64,000 nt of DNA from Ancylobacter koreensis (lineage in GTDB: Bacteria > Pseudomonadota > Alphaproteobacteria > Rhizobiales > Xanthobacteraceae), in assembly GCF_023016525.1 (NCBI RefSeq), contig NZ_JALKCG010000005.1:186001-250000 (forward strand), read 5' to 3'. The stretch's first letter is position 1. Each line of letters starts with the position of its first letter. Below are positions 1-7,995 of the stretch, in pieces. The notes below the pieces were generated by a model. It did no database searches. It was not told where the DNA came from and saw nothing but the letters and a program-made list of their open reading frames with translations. Position numbers and translations under genes: made by a program.

Positions 1-2
1 TC

Positions 3-524
3 TTTCCGACCGCCGTCGGCCTCGTCGTCGGCGTGCTGGTGTTCGTCCGGCCGGAGGCGACGCAGGGCGGCGAACTGCTTGCCGTGCAGCTCACCCGGGA
101 GGGCCTGCCGCTCGCCATGCTGGCCTTCATCGTGCTGCTGCGCTTCGTCATGACCATGGCGAGCTATTCGACCGGCGTCGCCGGCGGCATCTTCGCGCCC
201 ATCCTCGCCCTCGCCACCACCATCGGCCTCTGCTATGGCACCGCCATCGAGAGCGTGACGGCGCTGCCGGAGCACGGCCACGCCGCCTTCGCCATCGCGG
301 CGATGAGCGGGCTGTTCGCCTCCACCATCGGCGCGCCGATGGTGGGCATGGTGCTGGTGCTGGAGCTGACCGGCGCCTATTCCGTGCTGGTGCCGGTCAT
401 GATCACCGCCATCTTCTCCAACATGACCTCGCAGGCGCTGGGCGGCCGCCCGATCTACGAGATCCTGCTGGAGCGCACGCTGGCGATCGAGGCGGCGGCG
501 CGCGCCGCCGCCGCGCCGCGCTGA
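3..524 (+). CDS. ClC-family chloride channel/transporter, C-terminal part
   Basis: The gene is cut by the left window edge; the frame is open from base 3 and stops at 524. The visible 173 residues form several hydrophobic helices. They include the stretch SYSTGVAGGIFAPILALA, which matches the conserved GxFxP anion-selectivity motif of ClC proteins, followed by an FAIAAMSGLFASTIGAPM helix. The protein should be an inner-membrane chloride channel or H+/Cl- antiporter. It ends shortly after the last membrane helices with an Ala-rich tail and has no CBS domains, so it is a short ClcA-type protein. It converges on the ABC exporter gene, whose stop lies 8 bp away. Confidence 0.88.
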   Translation, partial: FPTAVGLVVGVLVFVRPEATQGGELLAVQLTREGLPLAMLAFIVLLRFVMTMASYSTGVAGGIFAPILALATTIGLCYGTAIESVTALPEHGHAAFAIAAMSGLFASTIGAPMVGMVLVLELTGAYSVLVPVMITAIFSNMTSQALGGRPIYEILLERTLAIEAAARAAAAPR

Positions 525-531
525 GCCGCGT

Positions 532-2283
532 TCAGGCACCGGCCGGCAGCGCCTGCGCCAGCTCGAGCCGTGCCGGCCCGTCGCCGGCGCGGGTGAGCTC
601 GATATGGCGCTCATGCATCGCGCGCAGCGTCGAACGGTGGCCGATGGAGAGCATCGCCGTCGCCGGCAGCCGCTCGCGCAGCAGCCGGTAGAGAGCCGCC
701 TCGCCCGGCTCGTCCAGCGCCGAGGTCGCCTCGTCCAGCAGCAACACGTCCGGCTTCAGCAGCAGGGCGCGGGCGACCGCGAGGCGCTGCTGCTCGCCGC
801 CCGACATCACCGCCGGCCACAGCGCGCGCTCGTCGAGCCAGCCGGCAAAGCCCGCGAGGCCGACCGCCTCCAGCGCGAGCCGCATCTCCTCGTCGGAATG
901 GCGCTCCATCGGGTCGGGATAGGCGAGCGCCCCGCGCAGCGTGCCGATCGGCAGATAGGGGCGCTGCGGCAAAGTGAGCATGCGCGCGCCCGCCGCCAGC
1001 GCGATCTCGCCATGCCCATAGGGCCAGATTCCGGCGATGGCGCGCAGCAGCGTGCTCTTGCCGGCGCCCGAGGGGCCGGTGAGCAGCACGCGCTCGCCGC
1101 GCCGGATCGCGAGGTCGTCGACGGTGAGCAGCGCCCGCCCGTCCGGCAGGCGCACTTCCATCTGCGAGACGGCGAGCGGGGCGTCCCCGGCCGCCGCCGG
1201 CGCGGCGCGGAAGTCGCTCTGCAGCGCCTCGGCCTGCGTCGCCAGCACGGAGCGCTCGAAGCCGACCAGACGGTCGACGACGGACTTCCAGTCGGCGAGC
1301 TGGGCATAGGCGCCGATGAAGAAGGAGAAGGAGCCCTGCACCTGTCCGAAGGCCGAGCCCGTCTGCATGAGCTGGCCGAGCTGGATGGTGCCGGCGAAAT
1401 AGGCGGGCGAGACCACCACGAAGGGGAAGATCATCGAAAGCTGGCTGTAGCCGGCGGTGAACCAGGTCAGCCGTTTCTGCGCGATCATGATGCCCCAGTA
1501 ATTGTGCACCACATGGGCGAAGCGCGAGAGCAGGCGCTCGCGCTCCACCGGTTCGCCGGCCATCAGCGCGATCTGTTCGCCATTCTCGCGCACGCGCACC
1601 AGCTCGACGCGGTAATCCGCCTCGAAGCGCTGCTGGTCGAAGTTCAGCTTCACAAGCACCCGGCCGATGAGGTGGGCGAGCGCCGTGCCCGCCGCCGCAT
1701 AGGCGAAGGCAGCCCAGACGAGATAGCCGGGAATGTCCCAGCTCGCCCCGAACAGGTTGAAGGAGAAGTCGCCCGACAGCCCCCACAGGATGACGGCGAA
1801 GGAGCACAGCGTCATCACCGCGTTGAGCAGGCCGAGGAACAGGCTGATGGTCTGGGCGATGTAGCTGCGTATGTCCTCGGCAATACGCTGGTCGGGATTG
1901 TCCGCGAGGTCGCCCTTCAGGCGCATGCGGTAATGCGTCTGGTTGGCGAGCCAGGCGGTCAGGTACTTGTCGGTCATCCAGTTGCGCCAGCGTATCTCCA
2001 GCCACTGCCGCAGATAGACCTGGTAGACCGCCACCGTGATCGCCCCCGCCGCGATGAAGGCAAAGATCCAGAGCTGGCGGGTGAAGGCGGCGTAGTCCTT
2101 CTCCTGGATCGCGTCGTAGAAGACGGCGTTCCACTTGTTCACCATCACGGTGGCGAAGACCCAGGCCACCTCCATGGCGACCACCGCGCCGAGCAAAGCG
2201 AGGCCGCGCCAGCGGTCCTCGCCGCGGAAATAGGGAATGGACAGCCGCCAGACGTCGGCGAGAAGCGAGAGGATGGCACGCAA
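532..2283 (-). CDS. ABC exporter with fused membrane and ATPase domains (BacA/SbmA-like, YddA type)
   Basis: A 583-residue half-transporter. Residues 1-350 hold about six membrane helices of the SbmA/BacA-like ABC_membrane_2 fold (for example IRWRNWMTDKYLTAWLANQ near 97-115, typical of this family). The C-terminal ATPase has Walker A GPSGAGKST at about 403-411, signature MSGGEQQRLA near 493-502 and Walker B VLLLDEATSALD near 513-524. Relatives include E. coli YddA and long-chain-acyl or peptide/B12-type transporters; the substrate here cannot be read from sequence. It is monocistronic as far as seen, with about 130 bp between its start and the phnE terminator hairpin. Confidence 0.85.
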   Translation of the reverse strand: MRAILSLLADVWRLSIPYFRGEDRWRGLALLGAVVAMEVAWVFATVMVNKWNAVFYDAIQEKDYAAFTRQLWIFAFIAAGAITVAVYQVYLRQWLEIRWRNWMTDKYLTAWLANQTHYRMRLKGDLADNPDQRIAEDIRSYIAQTISLFLGLLNAVMTLCSFAVILWGLSGDFSFNLFGASWDIPGYLVWAAFAYAAAGTALAHLIGRVLVKLNFDQQRFEADYRVELVRVRENGEQIALMAGEPVERERLLSRFAHVVHNYWGIMIAQKRLTWFTAGYSQLSMIFPFVVVSPAYFAGTIQLGQLMQTGSAFGQVQGSFSFFIGAYAQLADWKSVVDRLVGFERSVLATQAEALQSDFRAAPAAAGDAPLAVSQMEVRLPDGRALLTVDDLAIRRGERVLLTGPSGAGKSTLLRAIAGIWPYGHGEIALAAGARMLTLPQRPYLPIGTLRGALAYPDPMERHSDEEMRLALEAVGLAGFAGWLDERALWPAVMSGGEQQRLAVARALLLKPDVLLLDEATSALDEPGEAALYRLLRERLPATAMLSIGHRSTLRAMHERHIELTRAGDGPARLELAQALPAGA

Positions 2284-2413
2284 GGGAGCGACTCCGGTGA
2301 CGCGGAACGGCCATATGAGCCGGCCGATGCTGGCAGCATGGTGTCCGCGACATTAATGTTTGGAGAGCTTTAGCGCCATTTGCCGCGCGCGCCCCGCGCG
2401 CCGCGCGACATGA

Positions 2414-2444
2414 AAAAGGCGCGGAACGGGCGTCCGCGCCTTTT
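2414..2444 (-). terminator. Rho-independent terminator after phnCDE
   Basis: A 12-bp perfect inverted repeat (arms 2414-2425 and 2433-2444, 7-nt loop) with A-rich left flank, which reads as a U-run on the minus-strand transcript. It lies about 55 bp beyond the phnE stop and can end the phnCDE mRNA. Confidence 0.85.
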
Positions 2445-2482
2445 CTGCCGGAATAGGGAGGACGGGCCGGACCCGCCGACCC

Positions 2483-2511
2483 TCAGATGAAGCGCGTTTC
2501 AGATGAAGCGC
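2483..2511. repeat. 13-bp tandem duplication over the phnE stop codon
   Basis: The 13-mer TCAGATGAAGCGC (minus-strand stop codon plus the last codons of phnE) occurs at 2483-2495 and again at 2499-2511, 3 bp apart. The second copy contains the working stop; the first looks like a duplicated 3' end of the gene left outside the frame. Confidence 0.75.
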
Positions 2512-3329
2512 TTGCGGATGCGCTGGCTGATCATGTCGAGCATGGTCACGGTCAGGATCACGATGATCAGGATCGCCGCCGCCTGCGAGTAAAGGAAGCC
2601 GCGCATGGTCTCGTTGAAGGTCATGCCGATGCCGCCGCCGCCGACGATGCCGAGCACGGTGGCCGAGCGGACATTCGATTCGAAGCGGTACAGCGCGTAG
2701 GAGATCCACAGCGGCAGCACCTGCGGCAGCACGCCGTAGATGATCTCCTGCAGCCAGGTGCCGCCCGTGCCGCGAATGCCCTCGACGGGCGCCGGGTCGA
2801 TGGCCTCCACCGCCTCGGAGAACAGCTTGGCGATCACGCCCGTGGTGTGGATCCACAGCGCCAGCACGCCGGCGAAGGGACCGAGGCCCACGGCGGCGAT
2901 GAAGATCAGCGCGAAGACCAGCTCGTTGATGGCGCGGCAGGCGTCCATCACCCGGCGGATGGGGAAGGCCACCCAGTGCGGCACCACATTGTCGGCGGAG
3001 AGGATGCCGAAGGGGATGCCGACGATCACTGCCAGCAGCGTGCCCCAGATCGCGATCGCCAGCGTCTCCAGCATGGCGTTGAAGTAGACGTCCCAGTCGG
3101 TGAAGTCGGGGCGCAGGAAGTCGGCGCCGAGCGTTGCCATGTTGCCGGCGTCGCGCACGAGCTGCGCCGGGTTCATCTCCGCCTCGTGCCAGGCGAACAC
3201 CAGAACCACCGCCACCAGCGCCGCGCCGGCGAGCCGCGTCAGGCGGGTCAGGAACGGCGTCACCGGCGGAGCCGGCAGGGTGCGCTCGGCGGCGCGGTGA
3301 GCGGTACGCTCGGCTTCGGTGGCGAACAT
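2499..3329 (-). CDS. phnE: Phosphonate/phosphate-ester ABC transporter permease PhnE
   Basis: A 276-residue inner-membrane permease with about six hydrophobic helices and the BPD_transp_1 coupling region ([19 protein letters not shown]). It ends with the family-typical SQRIRKRFI tail. The start at 3329 (MFATEAERT) has an AGGGAA ribosome site 8 nt upstream; an open frame 15 codons longer lacks one. It is the third gene of phnC-phnD-phnE and forms the membrane channel with PhnC as motor. Only one permease is present and no C-P lyase genes lie in the window, so the substrate could be phosphonate, phosphite or a phosphate ester. Confidence 0.93.
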   Translation of the reverse strand: MFATEAERTAHRAAERTLPAPPVTPFLTRLTRLAGAALVAVVLVFAWHEAEMNPAQLVRDAGNMATLGADFLRPDFTDWDVYFNAMLETLAIAIWGTLLAVIVGIPFGILSADNVVPHWVAFPIRRVMDACRAINELVFALIFIAAVGLGPFAGVLALWIHTTGVIAKLFSEAVEAIDPAPVEGIRGTGGTWLQEIIYGVLPQVLPLWISYALYRFESNVRSATVLGIVGGGGIGMTFNETMRGFLYSQAAAILIIVILTVTMLDMISQRIRKRFI

Positions 3330-3437
3330 GGCGGGTTCCCTGTCGTCGGCACGGCCGCGGCGTCGCGGCGGCAAGGCGGGCGTCTTCGAAGGAGAGCGTT
3401 CGTCGCGGGCGGGGCTGTGCCGGCCGCCTCTCGCGGC

Positions 3438-3516
3438 GATCCCGGAGACGGCTCGGCGCCGCTCCGGGATCGGTCGGAATCCGAGGAGGGCTGCGGGCGG
3501 CGCGGCGGCCGCCCGC
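3438..3516 (-). other. Two hairpins in the phnD-phnE spacer
   Basis: The 193-bp spacer between phnD and phnE holds a 10-bp perfect dyad (3438-3447 with 3462-3471) and an 8-bp dyad (3493-3500 with 3509-3516) just after the phnD stop. Neither has a U-run. Such structures often shield the upstream mRNA and make more binding protein than permease; that role is inferred. Confidence 0.55.
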
Positions 3517-3522
3517 TGGGGC

Positions 3523-4530
3523 TCACATGCTCGGCAGCTTCTTGGACTGCTCTTCGAGAGCGGCGAGCTTGTCGTCGATCTCCTTGACCTTCTTGGCCTT
3601 CTCGTCAGCCGACAGCTTGTCGTCGTTCTGGATCTTGACCTTGGACTTGAACAGCTCGAGCTGACGGATCGGGATCAGCTGGGCGTCGGAGGAGGCGAGG
3701 AAGGGGCCCCAGCCGTCCGAGGTCTTGGCCAGCACGGCGCGGGCGTGCTCGATCTCTTCCGGGGTGCCGTTGCGGCCATAGGTCATGAAGAAGGTGTAGA
3801 TCTTGGCCTTGAGGTCGGCCGGCAGGTCCTTGCGCCACACGATCGGGTCGCCGGCGATCAGCGGGGAGCGCCACACTTCCTTGATCTTCTTCGCCTCTTC
3901 AGGGCGGGTCATCTGCAGGCGGGTGACGTTTTCGGTGTTGTTGGTGGCAAAGTCGACCTGCTTGTTGGCGACCGCGAGCAGGTTGCTCTCATGGTTGCCG
4001 GTCACGACGCGCTTGTAGCACTTGACCGGATCGACATTGTTCATCGCGAACACGTAGTAGCCGGGGACCAGGAAGCCCGAGGTGGAGTTCGGGTCGCCAT
4101 TGCCGAAGTTGAAGCCCTTCGAGCAGTCCAGCACGTCCTTGAGATCGTTGATGTCGCTGCGGTCGGCATTGGTGACGATCAGCGCATAATAGCCCGAGGA
4201 ACCGTCCGGCTTGGCGGTCTTGACGAAGACTTCGCCGTTCGAGCGGTCCACCGCTTCCATGGCCGACTTGTTGCCGAACCACGCAACATCGACCTTCTTG
4301 AAGCGCATGCCCTCGATGACACCGGCATAGTCGCCGACGAAGAAGGGCTTCACCGGAATGCCGATGGCCTTCTCCATGTCCTTGAGCAGCGGCTCGAAGC
4401 TCTTGGCGAGGTTGGCCGAGGACTCGGTGGAGATGAAGCCGAAGTTCAGCTCCTTGATCTCGTCGGCGGCGCGCGCCGGAGCGCTCGCAAGGGCGGCCAG
4501 CGCGAGGCCGGCGGCAAGGATACGCTTCAT
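3523..4530 (-). CDS. phnD: Phosphonate ABC transporter substrate-binding protein PhnD
   Basis: A 335-residue periplasmic binding protein. The first 21 residues ([21 protein letters not shown]) form a Sec signal peptide. The mature part has PhnD-family landmarks: [27 protein letters not shown] and [20 protein letters not shown], with the STSG stretch that contacts the phosphonate group in the family. The C-terminus is Lys-rich and probably coiled. The start at 4530 has an AGGAG site; the frame stays open far upstream by GC bias only. It lies 14 bp after phnC. Confidence 0.95.
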   Translation of the reverse strand: MKRILAAGLALAALASAPARAADEIKELNFGFISTESSANLAKSFEPLLKDMEKAIGIPVKPFFVGDYAGVIEGMRFKKVDVAWFGNKSAMEAVDRSNGEVFVKTAKPDGSSGYYALIVTNADRSDINDLKDVLDCSKGFNFGNGDPNSTSGFLVPGYYVFAMNNVDPVKCYKRVVTGNHESNLLAVANKQVDFATNNTENVTRLQMTRPEEAKKIKEVWRSPLIAGDPIVWRKDLPADLKAKIYTFFMTYGRNGTPEEIEHARAVLAKTSDGWGPFLASSDAQLIPIRQLELFKSKVKIQNDDKLSADEKAKKVKEIDDKLAALEEQSKKLPSM

Positions 4531-4544
4531 GGTCGTGGCTCCTG

Positions 4545-5384
4545 TCAGGATAATGTGTGCGAAGGGGCGGCGTCGGCGGGGGCCGCCACCGCAAACTGGC
4601 TCGGCAGGATCAGCTCCTCGGCGCTGGCGCCGTAGAGCTCGGTCAGGAAGGCCGCGTTGATCTGCGAGGCCGGGCCGTCGAACACGACGCGCCCGGCATT
4701 CATCGCGATGACGCGGTCGAAATAGGCGGTGGCGTAGTCCACCTGATGCAGCGACACGACCAGCGCGATGCCGTGGTCGCGGCTCATCGTCACCAGCGTG
4801 TCCATCACGCGCTTGGCGCTCTTGGGATCGAGCGAGGCGATGGGCTCGTCGGCCAGCACCAGCTTGGCGCCCTGCACCAAGGCGCGGGCGATGGCGACGC
4901 GCTGCTGCTGGCCGCCGGAAAGCTCGCGCGCCCGCTTGGCGGCGTGCTGGGCGATGCCGACCTCGGCGAGCGCGGCATAGGCGGTGCGCTTCTCGTCGGC
5001 GTTGAACAGGCCGAGCGTGCCGCGCAGCGCGCCGATGCGCCCGAGCACGCCGACCAGCACATTGGTCATAACGCTCAGCCGCCCGGCGAGCGCGAACTGC
5101 TGGAAGACGAGGCCGATATTGCGGCGGGCGGCGCGCACCTCGGAGGCGAGCCGGCCGCTTTCCTGCACCTTGAGGCCGAAGGCGTGCACGGCGCCGGTGC
5201 CGCTGCCCTGCGCATCGGCGAGGATAAGCCCGGAGGCGAGGCGGATCAGCGTCGACTTGCCCGACCCCGAGGCGCCGATCAGCGCCACGCGCTCGCCTTC
5301 GCGAATGAGGATGGAAACATTGTCCACGGCGCGCATGGCGCCATAGGTCTTGCTCACCCGGTCGAGTTGCAGCGCTGCCGCCAT
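4545..5384 (-). CDS. phnC: Phosphonate ABC transporter ATP-binding protein PhnC
   Basis: A 279-residue ABC ATPase and first gene of phnCDE. Walker A is GASGSGKST near residues 36-44, the signature LSGGQQQRVAIARAL and Walker B LVLADEPIASLD follow, and the H-loop is SLHQVDYA. The PhnC-like order and the adjacent phnD/phnE genes define the substrate class. The upstream 172 bp separates it from a divergent membrane-protein gene and must hold the operon promoter; no Pho box was recognised with confidence. Confidence 0.94.
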   Translation of the reverse strand: MAAALQLDRVSKTYGAMRAVDNVSILIREGERVALIGASGSGKSTLIRLASGLILADAQGSGTGAVHAFGLKVQESGRLASEVRAARRNIGLVFQQFALAGRLSVMTNVLVGVLGRIGALRGTLGLFNADEKRTAYAALAEVGIAQHAAKRARELSGGQQQRVAIARALVQGAKLVLADEPIASLDPKSAKRVMDTLVTMSRDHGIALVVSLHQVDYATAYFDRVIAMNAGRVVFDGPASQINAAFLTELYGASAEELILPSQFAVAAPADAAPSHTLS

Positions 5385-5556
5385 CGGATCTCCCGCCGGC
5401 CTGTTGAAGACCGGCTTGGGGTAGTCCTCGTGCGTGACGGGTGGATGAAGCCCGGATTACAGTTCGATGACGGGGCGCGGGAGAACGCTTCGACCTTCGT
5501 TGACATTGCCCGCGCCGCCGCCACACTTCGCCCGGGGCCGATCGACGGGGGTGAGG

Positions 5557-6018
5557 ATGTATTACGCGGTCATAGCGCTGACGATGGTGGTGGCGCCGCT
5601 CGTCAGCATCGCCATCGAGTTCGGCAGCATCACCAGCCTCGGCGGCTTTGTCCTCGCCGCCACCAAATGGTTCGCCTTCTGGGCGGTGGGCGTGCGGCTG
5701 CTGCTGGCGGGCGTCTCGCAGATCCTGCGGCCGGGCTACACGCTGAGCGGCATCCTCGGGGTGGAGGAGCCGCGCGCCCATGTCATCGTGCAGGAGCTCG
5801 GCTTCGCCAACGTCTCCATCGGCCTCGCCGGCCTGCTCTCCATCATCTTCTCGATCTGGGCGCTGCCAGTGGCCTTCATCGGCGGGCTGTTCCTCGCCCT
5901 CGCCGGCTTCAACCACATGAAGCGCCCGGAGCGCAGCCTGCGCGAGAACGTGGCGATGGTCTCCGACCTCTGGGCCGCCGCCATCCTGCTCGCGGTGTTC
6001 GTGTTCAGCCTGTTCTGA
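5557..6018 (+). CDS. Small four-helix membrane protein (DUF6790-like)
   Basis: A 153-residue protein with about four hydrophobic helices (YYAVIALTMVVAPLVSIAIE, then segments near 35-55, 85-115 and 130-150) and a conserved-looking HVIVQELGFANVSIGLAG stretch in the middle. I chose the start at 5557, preceded by GGGGGTGAGG; an open frame 30 codons longer begins with Arg/Pro-rich sequence. The arrangement resembles the uncharacterised DUF6790 family, which I could not verify. The gene is divergent from phnC and converges with the hydrolase gene, overlapping its 3' end by 14 bp. Confidence 0.72.
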   Translation: MYYAVIALTMVVAPLVSIAIEFGSITSLGGFVLAATKWFAFWAVGVRLLLAGVSQILRPGYTLSGILGVEEPRAHVIVQELGFANVSIGLAGLLSIIFSIWALPVAFIGGLFLALAGFNHMKRPERSLRENVAMVSDLWAAAILLAVFVFSLF

Positions 6019-6898
6019 GCGCGAACTGCGCGCGCAGCCAGCCCGCCGCGCGCGCGAGCCCGGCACGCCCGTCGGCCAGCCGCGCGGCCCATACCATCCA
6101 CGCATGGATCATCTGCGGCCACACCTCCAGCACCACCGGCACCTCGGCGGCACCGAGCGCGCGGGCAATGCCCACCGCGTCGTCCAGCAGCGCCTCGCTG
6201 GAGCCCACCTGGACCAGCGTCGGCGGCAGGCCGGCGAGGTCGGCGAAGAGCGGCGAGACGGCCGGATCGCGCGCGTCGCGACGCGCCAGAAAGGCGTGCG
6301 CCAGCCCGTCGAGATACTCCCGGCTGATCAGCGGGTCGACGGCGGCCTTGCTGTCGAGCGTGGCGCCGCCCATCGTCAGGTCGGTCCAGGGCGAGACCAG
6401 CCAGGCGGCGGCGGGCATCTCCTCGCCGGCCTCGCGCAGGGCGACCAGCGTGGCGAGCGTCAGATTGCCGCCGGCGCTGTCCCCGCGGATCGCGATGGAC
6501 GGCGCCGCATAGCCCTGCGCCCGCAGGAAGCGCCAGGCGGTGAGAGCGTCTTCGAGCGCGGCGGGGTAAGGGTGCTCCGGCGCCAGCCGGTAGCCGATGG
6601 CGAGGGTGCGTATGCCCGCCTGTCGGCCGAGGGCGCCGACCATCGCCCGGTGGCTGCGGATCGAGCCCGAGCAATAGCCGCCGCCGTGGAAATACAGCAG
6701 GACACGTGCCGGGTCGCTCCCCGGCGCCAGCGACCATTCGGCCGGAAGTCCCTCAAGGTCGACGGGCGAGAACACGACGTCATCCGGGGGCGGGTCGAGG
6801 GCGCAGATCTCGTCCATCCGCTGCCGTCGCTCCGCCCAGCTTGCCGGGCGCGGCTGGCCGGCGAAGAGCTGCCTCAGTTCGTCGATCTCGCGAGCCAT
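6005..6898 (-). CDS. Alpha/beta hydrolase, hormone-sensitive-lipase-type esterase
   Basis: A 297-residue cytosolic esterase/lipase-like enzyme. It shows the oxyanion-hole motif YFHGGGYCSGS and the nucleophile elbow GDSAGGN, with the catalytic His expected in QMIHAWMVW and the Asp in SEALLDDAV, the layout of the HSL (alpha/beta hydrolase fold-3) family. The start at 6898 has a GGGGGAAG ribosome site; upstream Met codons do not. It is the last of three minus-strand genes (ETF-QO, aspartic protease, hydrolase), 34 bp after the protease stop. The substrate is unknown; short-chain acyl esters are typical of the family. Confidence 0.88.
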   Translation of the reverse strand: MAREIDELRQLFAGQPRPASWAERRQRMDEICALDPPPDDVVFSPVDLEGLPAEWSLAPGSDPARVLLYFHGGGYCSGSIRSHRAMVGALGRQAGIRTLAIGYRLAPEHPYPAALEDALTAWRFLRAQGYAAPSIAIRGDSAGGNLTLATLVALREAGEEMPAAAWLVSPWTDLTMGGATLDSKAAVDPLISREYLDGLAHAFLARRDARDPAVSPLFADLAGLPPTLVQVGSSEALLDDAVGIARALGAAEVPVVLEVWPQMIHAWMVWAARLADGRAGLARAAGWLRAQFALRTG

Positions 6899-6932
6899 CG
6901 CTTCCCCCGTGGCGATGTCGGTCACCGGCCGC

Positions 6933-7988
6933 TCACCTCGGCCGGAAGCCGACATAGCCGCCTTCGCCGTCATAGAGCACGTCGAAGCCGTTCAGCAGGT
7001 GGTAGCTGGTGTTCACGAAAGCCGGCCGGTCCTGCGCCACCCGCAGATGCACCGCGCTCGGCGTGACGGGCGAGCCGTCGCCGACCGCGAAGCTGTAGAG
7101 CGGGAAGGCCGCCTCCCCCGCCCCGACGCTCACCGCCACCGGCGTGCCCGGCGGCAGCGTGCCCTGCGCGCCGGCCGCCTGCACGGGCGGGACGGTCATG
7201 TACATGACCGAGACGCCGGTATCGACCAGCACCGAGCCGCAGGCCGGCGGCGTCATGCCATTGAGCGCGATGCAGGCCGGCGTCGGCTTCCAGTCCGTGC
7301 CGTCCGCATTGCGCTCCAGCTTGAGATAGCGGAACGGGCCGCGCGTGTTGGCGGCGGTCAGCCCCACATGCACGCCCTCGCGGGTGAGGATGTAGCCCTG
7401 CCGGCGCGGGCCCTCGCCGCGCGCGACATGCAGCAGCGGGTTCTTGTCCGGCGTGCTCTGGCTCTGGCTGTCGCCCTCGCGCGCGAAGCCCACGCCCACC
7501 ATGGCGATGTTGCGCGGGCTCGTCGTCGGTTCGCACATGCGCGCATAGTCGAGGCACTGCACCTCGGTGACGACCAGCACCGGCATCGGGTCGGTCGTCA
7601 CGCTCGCCCCCTCGCGCCCGGTCAGCGTCACCGGCATCACCGTCCACTGGCCCACCATCACCCGGCCGGAGCTGGAATAGGTGAGCCTGGCCGGGCCCTG
7701 CGAGGGATACTGCTCGAAGCCGGGCACGAATTCGGCGGCGACGACGATGCCGGTGGAGCCGGAATCGATGACGGCGCGCAGCGGATGCCCGCCGAAGGAG
7801 AGGCCGATGCGCGGCACGGCGTCGATCTCCTCGGGCACCGCGCTGAGGTAGCGCAGGAAAAGCCCCTCGCGGAACGGGCCGTAGTCCGGCCCCTGCTGGG
7901 CCGAGGCGGGCCCGGCAACGAGGCCGGCCCCAAGCGCCATCGCCGGAAGGAGGGCGGGAAGCCGGGAGAGCCGAAGCCGGAAAGACAT
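6933..7988 (-). CDS. Secreted pepsin-like (bilobal) aspartic protease homologue
   Basis: A 351-residue protein. Residues 1-32 form a signal peptide ending ASAQQ. It contains two aspartic-protease motifs: AVIDSGSTGIVV with Asp75 and VLVDTGVSVMYM with Asp256. The 181-residue gap is close to the spacing of the two catalytic aspartates of pepsins, so both lobes appear present in one chain. The N-lobe motif is DSG rather than DTG, which is tolerated in some members. Four Cys (near 145, 152, 239, 250) could form disulfides. I infer a periplasmic or secreted peptidase or a catalytically weak homologue; substrate is unknown. It starts 7 bp after the ETF-QO stop, so is translationally linked. Confidence 0.62.
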   Translation of the reverse strand: MSFRLRLSRLPALLPAMALGAGLVAGPASAQQGPDYGPFREGLFLRYLSAVPEEIDAVPRIGLSFGGHPLRAVIDSGSTGIVVAAEFVPGFEQYPSQGPARLTYSSSGRVMVGQWTVMPVTLTGREGASVTTDPMPVLVVTEVQCLDYARMCEPTTSPRNIAMVGVGFAREGDSQSQSTPDKNPLLHVARGEGPRRQGYILTREGVHVGLTAANTRGPFRYLKLERNADGTDWKPTPACIALNGMTPPACGSVLVDTGVSVMYMTVPPVQAAGAQGTLPPGTPVAVSVGAGEAAFPLYSFAVGDGSPVTPSAVHLRVAQDRPAFVNTSYHLLNGFDVLYDGEGGYVGFRPR

Positions 7989-7995
7989 GCGCGCC

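Noticed and set aside
604-2373. 589-residue open frame antisense to the BacA-like exporter
   Set aside because: It lies opposite a clear ABC gene, is rich in Arg/Gln/Ala/His as antisense of GC-rich coding DNA is, and shows no domain.
3523-6105. An 860-residue reading frame covering phnD, phnC and beyond
   Set aside because: Only the last 335 residues (PhnD) are real; the rest is a wrong-frame reading of phnC and is Arg-rich. The signal peptide Met at 4530 with an AGGAG site is the start.
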